NCBI RefSeq assembly: GCF_900106665.1 | Contig: NZ_FNNA01000001.1 | Location: 992,001 to 1,056,000, forward strand | Source: Paracoccus sanguinis | GTDB taxonomy: Bacteria > Pseudomonadota > Alphaproteobacteria > Rhodobacterales > Rhodobacteraceae | Direction: 5' to 3' | DNA: 64,000 bases | Shown here: in pieces, positions 54,170 through 62,994 of the stretch | Layout of the letters: each line of letters opens with the position of its first letter | How positions within the stretch are numbered: position 1 is the stretch's first letter | Made by a program: the position numbers and the translations under genes | The notes under the pieces: model-generated | The model's input: only the letters and a program-made list of their open reading frames with translations | Told to the model about the DNA's origin: nothing | Database searches by the model: none

Positions 54170-57100
54170 TCCGACACCCCCGGAGGACCCGACCGAACCG
54201 GGCAAGGGCAAGCGCGAGGAACGTGGCCCGAGGCCGGATCAGGGCGGCACGCCGGATTCTGAAACCCCGTCCGACCCCCCCAAAGCCCCCGACGACGCCA
54301 CCCGCAACCAGCACCGGGCCGCGGACCCCGAGCGGTCCACGTGGCTGACCGCCAACGCCGGCTCGGGCAAGACCAGCGTGCTGACCGACAGGGTGGCGCG
54401 GCTGCTGCTGGACGGCACCCCGCCCGAGCGCATCCTGTGCCTGACCTACACCAAGGCCGCCGCGACCGAGATGCAGAACCGCCTGCTCGGCCGGCTGGGC
54501 GAGTGGGCGATGCTGGACGACGCGACCCTCACCAAGCAGCTCGCGGCGATGGGGGTGGGCCCTGCGGCCGACCTCGCCGCCGCGCGGCGGCTGTTTGCGC
54601 AGGCGATCGAGGCGCCGGGCGGCCTCAAGGTCCAGACCATCCACAGCTTCTGCGCCGGCGTCCTGCGGCGCTTTCCGCTCGAGGCCGGGGTGCCGCACGG
54701 CTTCGCCGAGCTGGACGAACGCACCGCGGCCAACCTGCGCGCCGAGGTTATCGAGGCGATGGCCCGCGAGGGCGCGCCCGAGATGGCGGACCTGATGTTG
54801 CTGCTGACCGAGGACCGGCTGGACGGGTTCCTCGCCACGCTGCGCGACCATGACGCCGCGCCCTGCGCCGACACGCTCTGGGCCGGCTGCGGCCTGCCGC
54901 CGGGGTTCGACGAGGTGGCGCTGCTGTCGGGCTGCCTCGACGGGCGCGAGGCGACGCTGATCCCGGCGCTGATCCCGCTGCTCGAGGCGAGCAGCCCGAA
55001 CGACCAGAAATCCGCCGCCCACCTGCGCGGCGCCGACTGGGCGCAGCCCGATCTCGGCGCGCTCGAGGTGCTGGAGCGGGTGCTGCTCAACGGCGAGAGC
55101 GCCAAGGCGCCGTTTTCCGCCAAGCTCGGCGGCTGGCCCACCAAGGCGCTGCGCAGCGGCCCCTGCGCCCCGTTCGTGGACCAGATCGAGGAGTTCATGT
55201 CGCGGGTCGAGGCGACCCGGCCCCGGCGTCTGGCGCTCGCCCACGCCACCCGCACGCTGGCGTTGCAGCGCTTCGGCCACGCCTTCTGCGCCCGCTATGC
55301 GGCGGCGCGGCGGGCCGGCGGGTGGCTCGACTTCGACGACCTGATCCTGCGCACCGCGCGCCTCCTCGAGGATGCGGCGATGGCGCAGTGGGTGCTGTTC
55401 CGGCTGGACGGCGGGATCGACCACATCCTCGTGGACGAGGCACAGGACACCTCGCCCGCGCAATGGCGGGTGATCGAGCGGCTGACGACCGAGTTCACCG
55501 CCGGCGAGGGCGCCCACGACCGGCCGCGCACGCTGTTCGTGGTGGGCGACCCGAAGCAGTCGATCTTCTCGTTCCAGGGCGCCGACATCGCGGTGTTCGA
55601 GGACCGCCGCCGCCAGTTCAAGGCCGCCTTCGACGCCGCCGGCCAGCCGATGCAGGACGCGGCGCTGCTGCACTCGTTCCGCTCATCCCCGGCGATCCTC
55701 GCGCTGACCGACGCGGTGTTCGAGGGGCCGGCGGGCGAGGGGCTGGGTGAGCTGCCGCCGCACCACATCGCCTTCCGCGACCGGATGCCGGGGCGGGTGG
55801 ACCTGTGGGCGCCGGTGCTCGAGCCGCAGAAGCCCGAGCCCGGCCCGTGGCACGAGCCGGTGGACCAGCCGGCGCCCAACGCCGCGGCGACCGTGCTGGC
55901 CGAGCGGGTGGCGGCGGCCGCCAAGGCGATGATCGGCACGCCCATCCTGCCGCGCGGCAAGGACGAGCCGCGGCCGATCAGGCCGGGCGACATCCTGATC
56001 CTCGTGCAGCGCCGCAAGGGGCTGTTCCACCACCTGATCCGGGCGCTGAAGAAGGCCGAGCTGCCGGTGGCCGGGGCCGACCGGCTGCGGCTCGGGGCCG
56101 AGCTGGCGGTGCGCGACATCCGGGCGGTGCTCTCGGTCCTCGCGCTGCCCGAGGACGACCTGTCGCTGGCCGCCGCGCTGCGCTCGCCCCTCTTCGGGCT
56201 CAGCGAGGACGCGCTCTACCGCCTTGCCGCGCCGCGCAAGGGGCTGCTGATCGCGGCGCTCAGGGCCTCGCCGCACCGCGAGGCGATGGCGATCCTCGAG
56301 GATCTGCAGCGCCACGCCGACTTCATGCGCCCCCATGACCTGATCTCGCGGCTGCTGATCCGGCACCGCGGGCGGGCGCGGCTGATCGGCCGGCTCGGCC
56401 CCGAGGCCGAGGACGGGATCGACGCGCTGATGGCGCAGGCCCTGACCTACGAGACGACCGAGGCGCCCTCGCTGACCGGGTTCCTCGCCTGGCTTGCCGA
56501 TGACGAGGCCGAGCTGCGCCGCCAGCCCGACAGCGCGTCCGAGGGCGAGGGGGTGATCCGGGTGATGACGGTGCACGGCGCCAAGGGGTTGGAAAGCCCG
56601 GTGGTGATCCTGCCCGAGACCGCCAGGCGCGGTGGCCCCGGCCAGACCCCGCCGACGATCCTGCCCGACAGCGGCCCGCCCGCGCACTGGCGGGCGGCAA
56701 AGGCCATGCAGACCGAGCACGTGCGCGGGTGGATCGACCGCGACGCGCGCCGGTCCGAGGAAGAGCGGCGGCGGCTGCTCTATGTCGCGCTGACGCGGGC
56801 GGAAAGCTGGCTGGTCGTGGCTGCCGCGGGCGACACGGGCGTGGGGACCGAAAGCTGGTATGCGATGGTCTCGGACGGGTTCGACCGCGCGCGTCACCCC
56901 GGCCTGAACGCCCAGACGCTGGACGACGGGCACGGCGGCACCACCCGGCGGCTGGCCTTCGGCGACTGGCCGGTGGCGGCCGCGGCGGCCGACACGGCCG
57001 ATGCGCCCCCGCCCCCGCCCCTGCCCGACTGCCTGCGGCGCGAGGCCCCAGCTGTGGCCCGCCCGCCGCGCCCGGTCGCGGCGACGAGCCTCGGCGGCGA

Positions 57101-57689
57101 CAAGATCGCCGCGGGGGCCGTGGGGCCGGGCGACCGGGCCGCGGCGCTGCTGGCGGGGACGCGGCTGCACCTGCTGCTCGAACACCTGCCCGACCTCGAC
57201 CCCGCTGAATGGCCGGACCGCGCGAGGACGCTGCTGGCCGGGACCGAGGACGGGCTGCCGACCGCGCCCGAGCTCGACGCGCTGCTGGCCGAGCTGGCCG
57301 AGATCCGCGGCGCCGAGGCGCTGGCCGGGCTCTTCGCCCCGCCGCCCGGCGCCACGGTGCTGCGCGAGGTGGCGCTGTCGGCGCCGCTGGCGGGCGGGCT
57401 GCGGCTTTCGGGCGCCATCGACCGGCTGATCGTCGCGCCCGAGGGGATCACCGCCATCGACTACAAGTCGAACGCCGCGGTGCCCGCCGACGCTGGCTCG
57501 ACGCCCGAGGGCTACCTGCGCCAGATGGCCGCCTATCGCCACGCGCTGCGGGCGATCTGGCCCGACCGGCGGGTCGAGACGGCGATCCTGTGGACCCGGA
57601 CCCGGACCCTGATGCCGCTGCCCGATGCGACGCTCGACGCCGCCTGGGCGCGGGCGCTCGCCGAGCTGGCCCCCGACGCCGCGCCTTGA
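54162..57689 (+). CDS. addA: Double-strand break repair helicase-nuclease AddA
   Basis: An 1175-residue UvrD-type helicase and nuclease. Motifs in order: Walker A NAGSGKTS (residues 65-72), the motif LCLTYTKAAATEMQNRL, motif II VDEAQDTSPAQW near residue 425, GDPKQSIFSFQGAD near 463, VMTVHGAKGLESPVVIL near 805 and LLYVALTRAESWLVV near 870; the C-terminal nuclease carries ITAIDYKSN near residue 1100. It partners AddB. It starts at GTG 54162, inside addB, with GAGGTGG upstream. The first 50 residues are charged and probably disordered. Together with addB and trxA it forms a conserved Rhodobacteraceae block. Confidence 0.95.
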   Translation: MTDPTPPEDPTEPGKGKREERGPRPDQGGTPDSETPSDPPKAPDDATRNQHRAADPERSTWLTANAGSGKTSVLTDRVARLLLDGTPPERILCLTYTKAAATEMQNRLLGRLGEWAMLDDATLTKQLAAMGVGPAADLAAARRLFAQAIEAPGGLKVQTIHSFCAGVLRRFPLEAGVPHGFAELDERTAANLRAEVIEAMAREGAPEMADLMLLLTEDRLDGFLATLRDHDAAPCADTLWAGCGLPPGFDEVALLSGCLDGREATLIPALIPLLEASSPNDQKSAAHLRGADWAQPDLGALEVLERVLLNGESAKAPFSAKLGGWPTKALRSGPCAPFVDQIEEFMSRVEATRPRRLALAHATRTLALQRFGHAFCARYAAARRAGGWLDFDDLILRTARLLEDAAMAQWVLFRLDGGIDHILVDEAQDTSPAQWRVIERLTTEFTAGEGAHDRPRTLFVVGDPKQSIFSFQGADIAVFEDRRRQFKAAFDAAGQPMQDAALLHSFRSSPAILALTDAVFEGPAGEGLGELPPHHIAFRDRMPGRVDLWAPVLEPQKPEPGPWHEPVDQPAPNAAATVLAERVAAAAKAMIGTPILPRGKDEPRPIRPGDILILVQRRKGLFHHLIRALKKAELPVAGADRLRLGAELAVRDIRAVLSVLALPEDDLSLAAALRSPLFGLSEDALYRLAAPRKGLLIAALRASPHREAMAILEDLQRHADFMRPHDLISRLLIRHRGRARLIGRLGPEAEDGIDALMAQALTYETTEAPSLTGFLAWLADDEAELRRQPDSASEGEGVIRVMTVHGAKGLESPVVILPETARRGGPGQTPPTILPDSGPPAHWRAAKAMQTEHVRGWIDRDARRSEEERRRLLYVALTRAESWLVVAAAGDTGVGTESWYAMVSDGFDRARHPGLNAQTLDDGHGGTTRRLAFGDWPVAAAAADTADAPPPPPLPDCLRREAPAVARPPRPVAATSLGGDKIAAGAVGPGDRAAALLAGTRLHLLLEHLPDLDPAEWPDRARTLLAGTEDGLPTAPELDALLAELAEIRGAEALAGLFAPPPGATVLREVALSAPLAGGLRLSGAIDRLIVAPEGITAIDYKSNAAVPADAGSTPEGYLRQMAAYRHALRAIWPDRRVETAILWTRTRTLMPLPDATLDAAWARALAELAPDAAP

Positions 57690-57750
57690 CCCCGGGGGGC
57701 TGGCTTCATAGCTCTGGAACAACCGAACCCGCGCCATGAAGGAGACCCCG

Positions 57751-58071
57751 ATGGCCACGATGAAAGCCTCCGACGCCGATTTCGACAGCGTCGTCCGTCA
57801 GTCCGATGTCCCCGTGATGGTGGACTTCTGGGCCGAATGGTGCGGCCCCTGCCGCCAGATCGGCCCCTCGCTGGAAGAGCTCTCCGAGGAATATGCCGGC
57901 AAGATCAAGATCGTGAAGGTGAACGTGGACGAGAACCCGGACACGCCCGCGACGCTCGGCGTCCGCGGCATCCCGGCGCTCTTCATGTTCAAGGACGGCA
58001 AGGTCGTCTCGAACCGCATGGGCGCGGCGCCCAAGGCGGCGCTCAAGTCGTGGATCGACGAGAGCCTCTGA
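57751..58071 (+). CDS. trxA: Thioredoxin
   Basis: A 106-residue thioredoxin, the usual length, with the active site [14 protein letters not shown] (Cys31, Cys34) and the cis-Pro segment [13 protein letters not shown]. It keeps cytosolic proteins reduced and supplies electrons to ribonucleotide reductase and others. The upstream ATG at 57736 would place the ribosome site inside the gene; AAGGAG before ATG 57751 decides for the latter. It lies 61 bases after addA, a neighbour arrangement conserved in alphaproteobacteria, and is followed by a good terminator. Confidence 0.95.
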   Translation: MATMKASDADFDSVVRQSDVPVMVDFWAEWCGPCRQIGPSLEELSEEYAGKIKIVKVNVDENPDTPATLGVRGIPALFMFKDGKVVSNRMGAAPKAALKSWIDESL

Positions 58072-58092
58072 CCGTCCCCGCGACGTGACAGG

Positions 58093-58120
58093 ACGGCGCT
58101 GCCCCCGGGCGGCGCCGTTT
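58093..58120 (+). terminator. Intrinsic terminator of trxA
   Basis: ACGGCGC (58093-58099) pairs with GCGCCGT (58112-58118), with a further GCCC/GGGC stem inside, followed by TTTGT. It lies 21 bases after the trxA stop, between convergent genes. Confidence 0.8.
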
Positions 58121-58136
58121 GTCGTTGCGCCCCCCC

Positions 58137-59849
58137 TCAGGCCGGGATGCGCAGCGCCCCCGGCAGCTCGTCCACGCGGCGCGGGCGGTCGAAGTGATAG
58201 CCCTGCATCAGCCGCACGCCGAGGCTGCGCAGGCAGTCGCGTTCCGCCTCGGTCTCGATCCCCTCGGCCACCACCGCCATGCCGAGGTCGCGGCACAGGT
58301 TCACGACATGGCGCAGCACGATGCGCGGCCGCGCGTCGCCGCAGGTCTCGATGAAGCCGCGCGACAGCTTGATGCCGTCGAAGTGGCCCGACCCGATGTG
58401 CGAGAGCACCGCGTATTCCGTGCCGAAATCGTCCAGCACCGTGCCGAACCCGTGCCGGCGCAGCCCGGCAAAGGCGTCGCTGCCGGCGAGCTCGGCCATG
58501 TTCACGCTTTCCGTCAGCTCGAGCGTCAGCCGCTGCGGGGCGACGCCGTGGGCGCGGGCGATGGCCAGCGCCTCGTCGGCGAAGCCCGGCACGGCGAGCT
58601 GGCGGGCCGAGACGTTGAGGTTCACCCGCACCGACGGATCGAGCCGCGCCATCTCGGCGCAGGCGCGGGTCAGCACCCAACGCCCCAGCTCGGTGATCAT
58701 GCCGTTCTCTTCGGCCAGCCGGACGAACAGCGACGGCTCGATGCGGCCGAACTGGGGGTGCTGCCAGCGGATCAGCGCCTCGTGCGAGACGGCGCGGCCG
58801 CTGTCGACATCGACGATGGGCTGGTATTCGAGGAAGAACTCGTCGTTGCGGCAGGCCGCGCCCATGGCGCTGAGCAGCCGGTCGCGCAGGTCGGATTCGG
58901 CCTGCATCTGCGGGTCGTGGACCACCAGCGGCAGGCCCGCGGCCTTGGCCCGGCGCAGCGCGAGGTCGGCCTTGTGCAGCACCCGCGACACCGGGTCCGG
59001 CTCGTCCCAGTCGGCATCGGCGAGGCCGGCGCTGACGGTCAGCGGGATGACCAGCTCGCCCACCCCCACCCCGGCCGACGCCGCCGCCTCGAGCGCCGCG
59101 CAGACGGCGCGCGCCTCGGCGCGGTCGGCGACCACGACGCAGAACTCGTCGCCCCCCATCCGGGCGCAGACGGAATGGGCGGGCGCGGCGGCGCCCAGCA
59201 TCTGGGCCAGCCGCACGAGGAAGCGGTCGCCCTGCTGGTGGCCGTAAAGGTCGTTCACCGCCTTGAAGCGGTCGACGTCCAGCATCACCACCGTGGCGCT
59301 CGCCTGCTTGTCGCGCAGCCGCACGAGGTTCGCGGCGAGCGTGCGGCGATTGCCGAGGCCGGTCAGCGCGTCGTGTTCTGCGAGGTAGCGCGCCCGGTCG
59401 AGCGCGCGCCGCTGGTCGTGGATGTCCTCGAGCGTGCCGACCCACTCGGCCTCGAACCCGTCGGCGGCGGGCAGCAGCACGCCGCGGGCGCGGACCCAGC
59501 GCCAACGGCCCTCGCGGTCATGGACGCGGCAGTCGGTCTCGAGCCCGTCGGTCGGCTCGCGGCCGCGGAAGTCCAGCAGGCCGCGGTCCTCGGGGTGGAC
59601 GCGGTCCAGAAAGCCGCGGTCGAGCGCGGATTCGTCGGGGCAGCCGGTCAGCTCGTGCCAGCCCGCGGCGGCGAGGACCCGCCCGGCGGGGTCGGACCGC
59701 CACATAACCAGCGCCCCCGCCCGTAACAGCGCGCCGTAACGCTCGCGGCTGCGGCGCAGCGCGCCCTCGGCCGAGACGTCGCCGGGCGCGCCCTCGGCGA
59801 TGGCCACGCGGTCGAAGCGGTCGGCGGGCTCGGGCCAGAATGTCGTCAT
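58137..59849 (-). CDS. PAS-GGDEF-EAL cyclic-di-GMP signalling protein
   Basis: A 570-residue cytosolic protein. Residues 30-150 form a PAS-like sensor (VMWRSDPAGRVLAAAGWHELTG to VGTLEDIHDQRRAL), followed by a GGDEF domain with an intact active site (MGGDEF, 232-236) and metal-binding MLDVDRFKAVND near 190, then an EAL domain from about 320 with SHEALIRW (357-359), LELTES, LDDFGTEYA and AEGIETEAE. Both catalytic sites look intact, so it could make or break cyclic-di-GMP; which dominates cannot be predicted. No membrane helices are present. ATG 59849 starts it; the gap upstream (263 bases) is shared with the divergent YeeE gene and shows no clear promoter. Confidence 0.9.
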   Translation of the reverse strand: MTTFWPEPADRFDRVAIAEGAPGDVSAEGALRRSRERYGALLRAGALVMWRSDPAGRVLAAAGWHELTGCPDESALDRGFLDRVHPEDRGLLDFRGREPTDGLETDCRVHDREGRWRWVRARGVLLPAADGFEAEWVGTLEDIHDQRRALDRARYLAEHDALTGLGNRRTLAANLVRLRDKQASATVVMLDVDRFKAVNDLYGHQQGDRFLVRLAQMLGAAAPAHSVCARMGGDEFCVVVADRAEARAVCAALEAAASAGVGVGELVIPLTVSAGLADADWDEPDPVSRVLHKADLALRRAKAAGLPLVVHDPQMQAESDLRDRLLSAMGAACRNDEFFLEYQPIVDVDSGRAVSHEALIRWQHPQFGRIEPSLFVRLAEENGMITELGRWVLTRACAEMARLDPSVRVNLNVSARQLAVPGFADEALAIARAHGVAPQRLTLELTESVNMAELAGSDAFAGLRRHGFGTVLDDFGTEYAVLSHIGSGHFDGIKLSRGFIETCGDARPRIVLRHVVNLCRDLGMAVVAEGIETEAERDCLRSLGVRLMQGYHFDRPRRVDELPGALRIPA

Positions 59850-60112
59850 CGCGCTCACGCCTGAAAAAGCAATTCGATCGAAACAGGGGCCGCGCAAACA
59901 TCCGGCCGGACCGTGAAACCACAAGCGACATCAGGCCGCAGCGCGTGCCGAAAAATGCTCGGGCACCTTGGCCGCTGCGACCATGACCCCGAGCGTAGGC
60001 GGCCGCGCGATTTGGTTCCAGTTCGCCGGCACGGGACCGAGATTTTTCTTGCGCAGCGTGGGACGCCCGCCACAGGGTCGGGGCGGAGGACGCGGGAGGG
60101 AGAGGACAGCCG

Positions 60113-61198
60113 ATGGACCACCTGCCGATGATCGCCGCGCTGTCCGAGCGCTTCGGCGACGGCCTGACGGCGGCGCTGATCGGGCTTGTCACCGGCGTGC
60201 TGTTCGGCGCCGCGGCGCAGCGCTCGGCGTTCTGCCTGCGCGCCGCGACGGTCGAGTTCGCCCGCCGGCAGATGGGGCCGCGGATGGCGGTGTGGCTCTT
60301 GTCGTTCTCGTCGGCGGCGGTCTGGGTGCAGGCGGCGGCGCTGAGCGGGCTCTTCGCGCCCAACGAGGCGCGGATGCTGGCCGTCACCGGCTCGATCAGC
60401 GGGGCGGTGCTGGGCGGGCTGATCTTCGGCGCCGGCATGGTGCTGTCGCGGGGTTGCCCCGGGCGGCTGCTGGTGCTGGCGGCGACGGGGAACCTGCGCT
60501 CGATCCTCTCGGGGCTCCTGTTCGCGGTGACGGCGCAGATGGCGCTGCACGGCTGGCTGGCCGGCGCGCGGGGCGAGATGGCCGCGTGGTGGGTGACGCC
60601 GGACGGGCGCAACGTGAACCTGCTCACCGCGCTGGGGCTGCCGCGCGGATCGGGGCTGGCGCTGGGGCTCATGGTCGCGCTGCTGGCGCTATACATCGCG
60701 CGGCGGAACCGGATCGGGCCGCGGCCGCTGATCTTCGGCGCGGGCGTGGGGGTGGTCGTGGCGCTGGGGTATTTCATGACCTACAGCCTGGCGCAGGTGG
60801 CGTTCGACCCGGTGTCGGTGAGCTCGGTCACCTTCACCGGCCCCTCGGCCAACACGCTGATGGCGATGCTGGCCCCGTTCGAAGGCTGGGGCTTCGACAT
60901 CGGACTGATCCCCGGCGTCTTCATTGGCTCGTTCGTGGCCGCCGCGATCGCGGGCGAGCTGCACGTCCAGACCTTCGAGAACGCCGGGCAGACGCGCCGC
61001 GCCATGCTGGGGGCGGTGATGATGGGGTTCGGCGGGATGCTGGCAGGCGGCTGCTCGATCGGCAACGGGATCAGCGGCAGCTCGATCTTTGCGCTGACCG
61101 CCTGGGTGGCGCTGCCGTCAATGTTCATCGGCGGGGCGCTGACCGACCTGCTGATCGACCAGCCGCGCGAGGGGGTGCGACGCCCCGCGCGCCCGTAG
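60113..61198 (+). CDS. YeeE/YedE family sulfur-compound transporter (SoxT-like)
   Basis: A 361-residue membrane protein with about nine to ten helices and the conserved Cys positions of thiosulfate transporter TsuA/YeeE: RSAFCLRAA near residue 41, LSRGCPGR near 115 and LAGGCSIGNGISG near 316. It probably brings thiosulfate or another sulfur species across the inner membrane. Its position next to soxCD-type genes suggests a role in the Sox pathway, like SoxT. The ATG at 60113 follows GGGAGGGAGAGGA, a strong ribosome site. It is convergent with the MBL gene, whose stop is 12 bases away. Confidence 0.88.
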   Translation: MDHLPMIAALSERFGDGLTAALIGLVTGVLFGAAAQRSAFCLRAATVEFARRQMGPRMAVWLLSFSSAAVWVQAAALSGLFAPNEARMLAVTGSISGAVLGGLIFGAGMVLSRGCPGRLLVLAATGNLRSILSGLLFAVTAQMALHGWLAGARGEMAAWWVTPDGRNVNLLTALGLPRGSGLALGLMVALLALYIARRNRIGPRPLIFGAGVGVVVALGYFMTYSLAQVAFDPVSVSSVTFTGPSANTLMAMLAPFEGWGFDIGLIPGVFIGSFVAAAIAGELHVQTFENAGQTRRAMLGAVMMGFGGMLAGGCSIGNGISGSSIFALTAWVALPSMFIGGALTDLLIDQPREGVRRPARP

Positions 61199-61210
61199 CG
61201 TGGACCGGCC

Positions 61211-62128
61211 TCAGCCGGGGACGAAGCGGTAGGCGTCGCCGTCGCGCTCGACCCGGCCGAGGCCACCGTCGGGCAGGTGATAGCCGAGGATGCGCCAGCC
61301 CTCGTCGGCCAGCCGCGCGAGCGTCGCCTTGCGCGTCTCGGCGGCCTGCGCCGGGTCGTGGTCGGTCGCGGTGCCGATCTCGGGGCGGGCGAAGCTCAGC
61401 GGCATGGTGATGAAGTCGCCGGTGACGAACACCCCCTCGGCCGGGGTGCCGATGGCGAACGACGTGTGGCCCGGCGTATGTCCCGGGGTCGCCACCGCGA
61501 CGACGCCGGGCAGCACCTCCGCTCCGGCCTCGAAGGTGGTGACCGCCTCGCCCAGCGCCTCGAGCCGGCGCGCGGCACCGGCGGCGAAGCTCTGCTGGGC
61601 TTCGGGCAGCGCGGCGGGGGTGGCGGGGTCGGTCCAGAACCCGTGCTCCTGCGCGCCCATCTGCATCCGCGCGGCGGGGAACAGCGGCTCGTCGAAGTCA
61701 TCGAGTACCCCCCAGAGATGGTCGGGATGGGCGTGAGTGAAGACCACGTCGGTGATGTCGTCCGGGGTCAGGTCGAGCGCCGCAAGCGCCTCGGCCAGCT
61801 TGCCCGCGGTCGGCATGAAGTCCGGCCCCGAGCCCACGTCGAAGAGCACCACCCGCCCGTCGTGCCTGAGCAGCGTCACGTTGAGCGGGCTCTGCACCAC
61901 GCCGCCGGGTGTCAGCCCGAACTGCGCGCCCAGCGCCGCGCGCTCGGCCTCGGGCAGCACCGCCAGCGTCATGTCGGCTGGCAGCTCAAGCCAGCCGTCC
62001 GACAGGCTGTCGATGCGCATCCCCCCGAACTCGGCCGTGGTCACCGCCCAGGCGCGGCGCAGCGGCAGGGCGGTCGTGCCCAGCGCCAGGGCGGCGCCGG
62101 TCAGAAGCAGTCGGCGGGTGATGCGCAT
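61211..62128 (-). CDS. Exported MBL-fold metallohydrolase (Sox-linked, SoxH-like)
   Basis: A 305-residue metallo-beta-lactamase fold protein with a Tat-type signal (ITRRLLLTGAALALG). The metal motif VVFTHAHPDHLWG gives HxHxDH near residue 132; VATPGHTPGHTSFAIG and VFVTGDF provide further ligands. It is the third gene of a run soxC-soxD-MBL, 23 bases after soxD, so it is probably part of the sulfur-oxidation operon; SoxH of Paracoccus is a related thiol hydrolase. Its substrate is not known. It should not be confused with the quinoprotein-linked metallohydrolase at 40.4 kb, which belongs to a different group. Confidence 0.85.
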   Translation of the reverse strand: MRITRRLLLTGAALALGTTALPLRRAWAVTTAEFGGMRIDSLSDGWLELPADMTLAVLPEAERAALGAQFGLTPGGVVQSPLNVTLLRHDGRVVLFDVGSGPDFMPTAGKLAEALAALDLTPDDITDVVFTHAHPDHLWGVLDDFDEPLFPAARMQMGAQEHGFWTDPATPAALPEAQQSFAAGAARRLEALGEAVTTFEAGAEVLPGVVAVATPGHTPGHTSFAIGTPAEGVFVTGDFITMPLSFARPEIGTATDHDPAQAAETRKATLARLADEGWRILGYHLPDGGLGRVERDGDAYRFVPG

Positions 62129-62151
62129 CGGTCAGGCCTTTCTCGGTCGGG

Positions 62152-62994
62152 TCAGTCCATCTTGGGGGCGTCGGGGTTGTCGGCATCCTCCGACCCGCCC
62201 GGCGTCACGTCGAGGTTCGCCGCGCGTTTGGTGATCTCGACGCTCTCCTTGCAATTCTCCATGCAGGGCTGGCCGGTGAACTTGGGCAGCTCGGTCGTCT
62301 CGCGGTCGTCGACGACGAAGCCGTCGGCGTTCGGCATCACCACGCTGTCGAAGTTGTCGCGGTTGAGGACGAAATCCTGATCCACGATGCCGTTCGAGTA
62401 GAGGATGTAGGCGACGATCGCATAGGTCTGGTCCGCGTCGAGCGTCTGCGCCGAGCCGAACGGCATCGAGCGGTGCACATAGTCCCAGACCGTCGAGAGA
62501 TGGGGCCAGTACGAGCCCACGGTCTTGACCGGGCGGTCGTGGGTCAGCGTGCCCTCGCCGCCCGCAAGCGCCGGCCAGTTGTCCACGCCCTCGGCGAACT
62601 CGCCGTGGCACGAGGCGCAGTGGTCCGAGAAGATCATCTCGCCATCGGCGGCCGAGCCCTCGCCCTCGGGCAGGCCCTGACCGTCGGGACGCACCGCGAC
62701 CGACCAGGCCGCGATCTCCTCTGGCAGGGCGAGGCGGCCGATGCGCGGCGCCTCGCCCGCAGCAGCGGCCGGGGTTGCGGCATCAGGTGCTGCGGCGGCA
62801 GGGGCAGCGGCCGCCGGAGCCGCCTCACTCGGCGCGGGCGCGGCTGCCGGAGCGGCGGGGGCCGCCTCAGCAGCAGCAGCGGCAGGGGCCGCGTCGCTTG
62901 GCGTGGCCGCGGCGGCGGGGGTCTGGGCGAAGGACGGGGCGATCAGCCCGGCGGCGAGTGCGGCGCCCAGAAGAACCTCAGGAAATCTCGACAT
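62152..62994 (-). CDS. soxD: SoxD-type cytochrome c, short single-haem form
   Basis: A 280-residue periplasmic cytochrome with a signal peptide ending near AQT and an Ala/Pro-rich spacer (residues 25-82). The haem site is HCASCHGEF (Cys126, Cys129, His130), with Met177 (RSMPFG) as a likely axial ligand. ALPEEIAAWSVAVRPDGQGLP, VKTVGSYWPHLSTVWDYVH and PCMENCKESVEI match SoxD, the electron-carrying partner of sulfur dehydrogenase SoxC. Paracoccus SoxD has a second C-terminal haem domain of about 100 residues, which is missing here; the protein stops soon after CMENC. The start overlaps the end of soxC by 17 bases. Confidence 0.88.
   Translation of the reverse strand: MSRFPEVLLGAALAAGLIAPSFAQTPAAAATPSDAAPAAAAAEAAPAAPAAAPAPSEAAPAAAAPAAAAPDAATPAAAAGEAPRIGRLALPEEIAAWSVAVRPDGQGLPEGEGSAADGEMIFSDHCASCHGEFAEGVDNWPALAGGEGTLTHDRPVKTVGSYWPHLSTVWDYVHRSMPFGSAQTLDADQTYAIVAYILYSNGIVDQDFVLNRDNFDSVVMPNADGFVVDDRETTELPKFTGQPCMENCKESVEITKRAANLDVTPGGSEDADNPDAPKMD

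Noticed and set aside
61190..61225. CCGGC/GCCGG hairpin between the YeeE and MBL genes as a terminator
   Set aside because: Only five pairs, overlapping the MBL stop, with no T-run on either strand; too weak to list.
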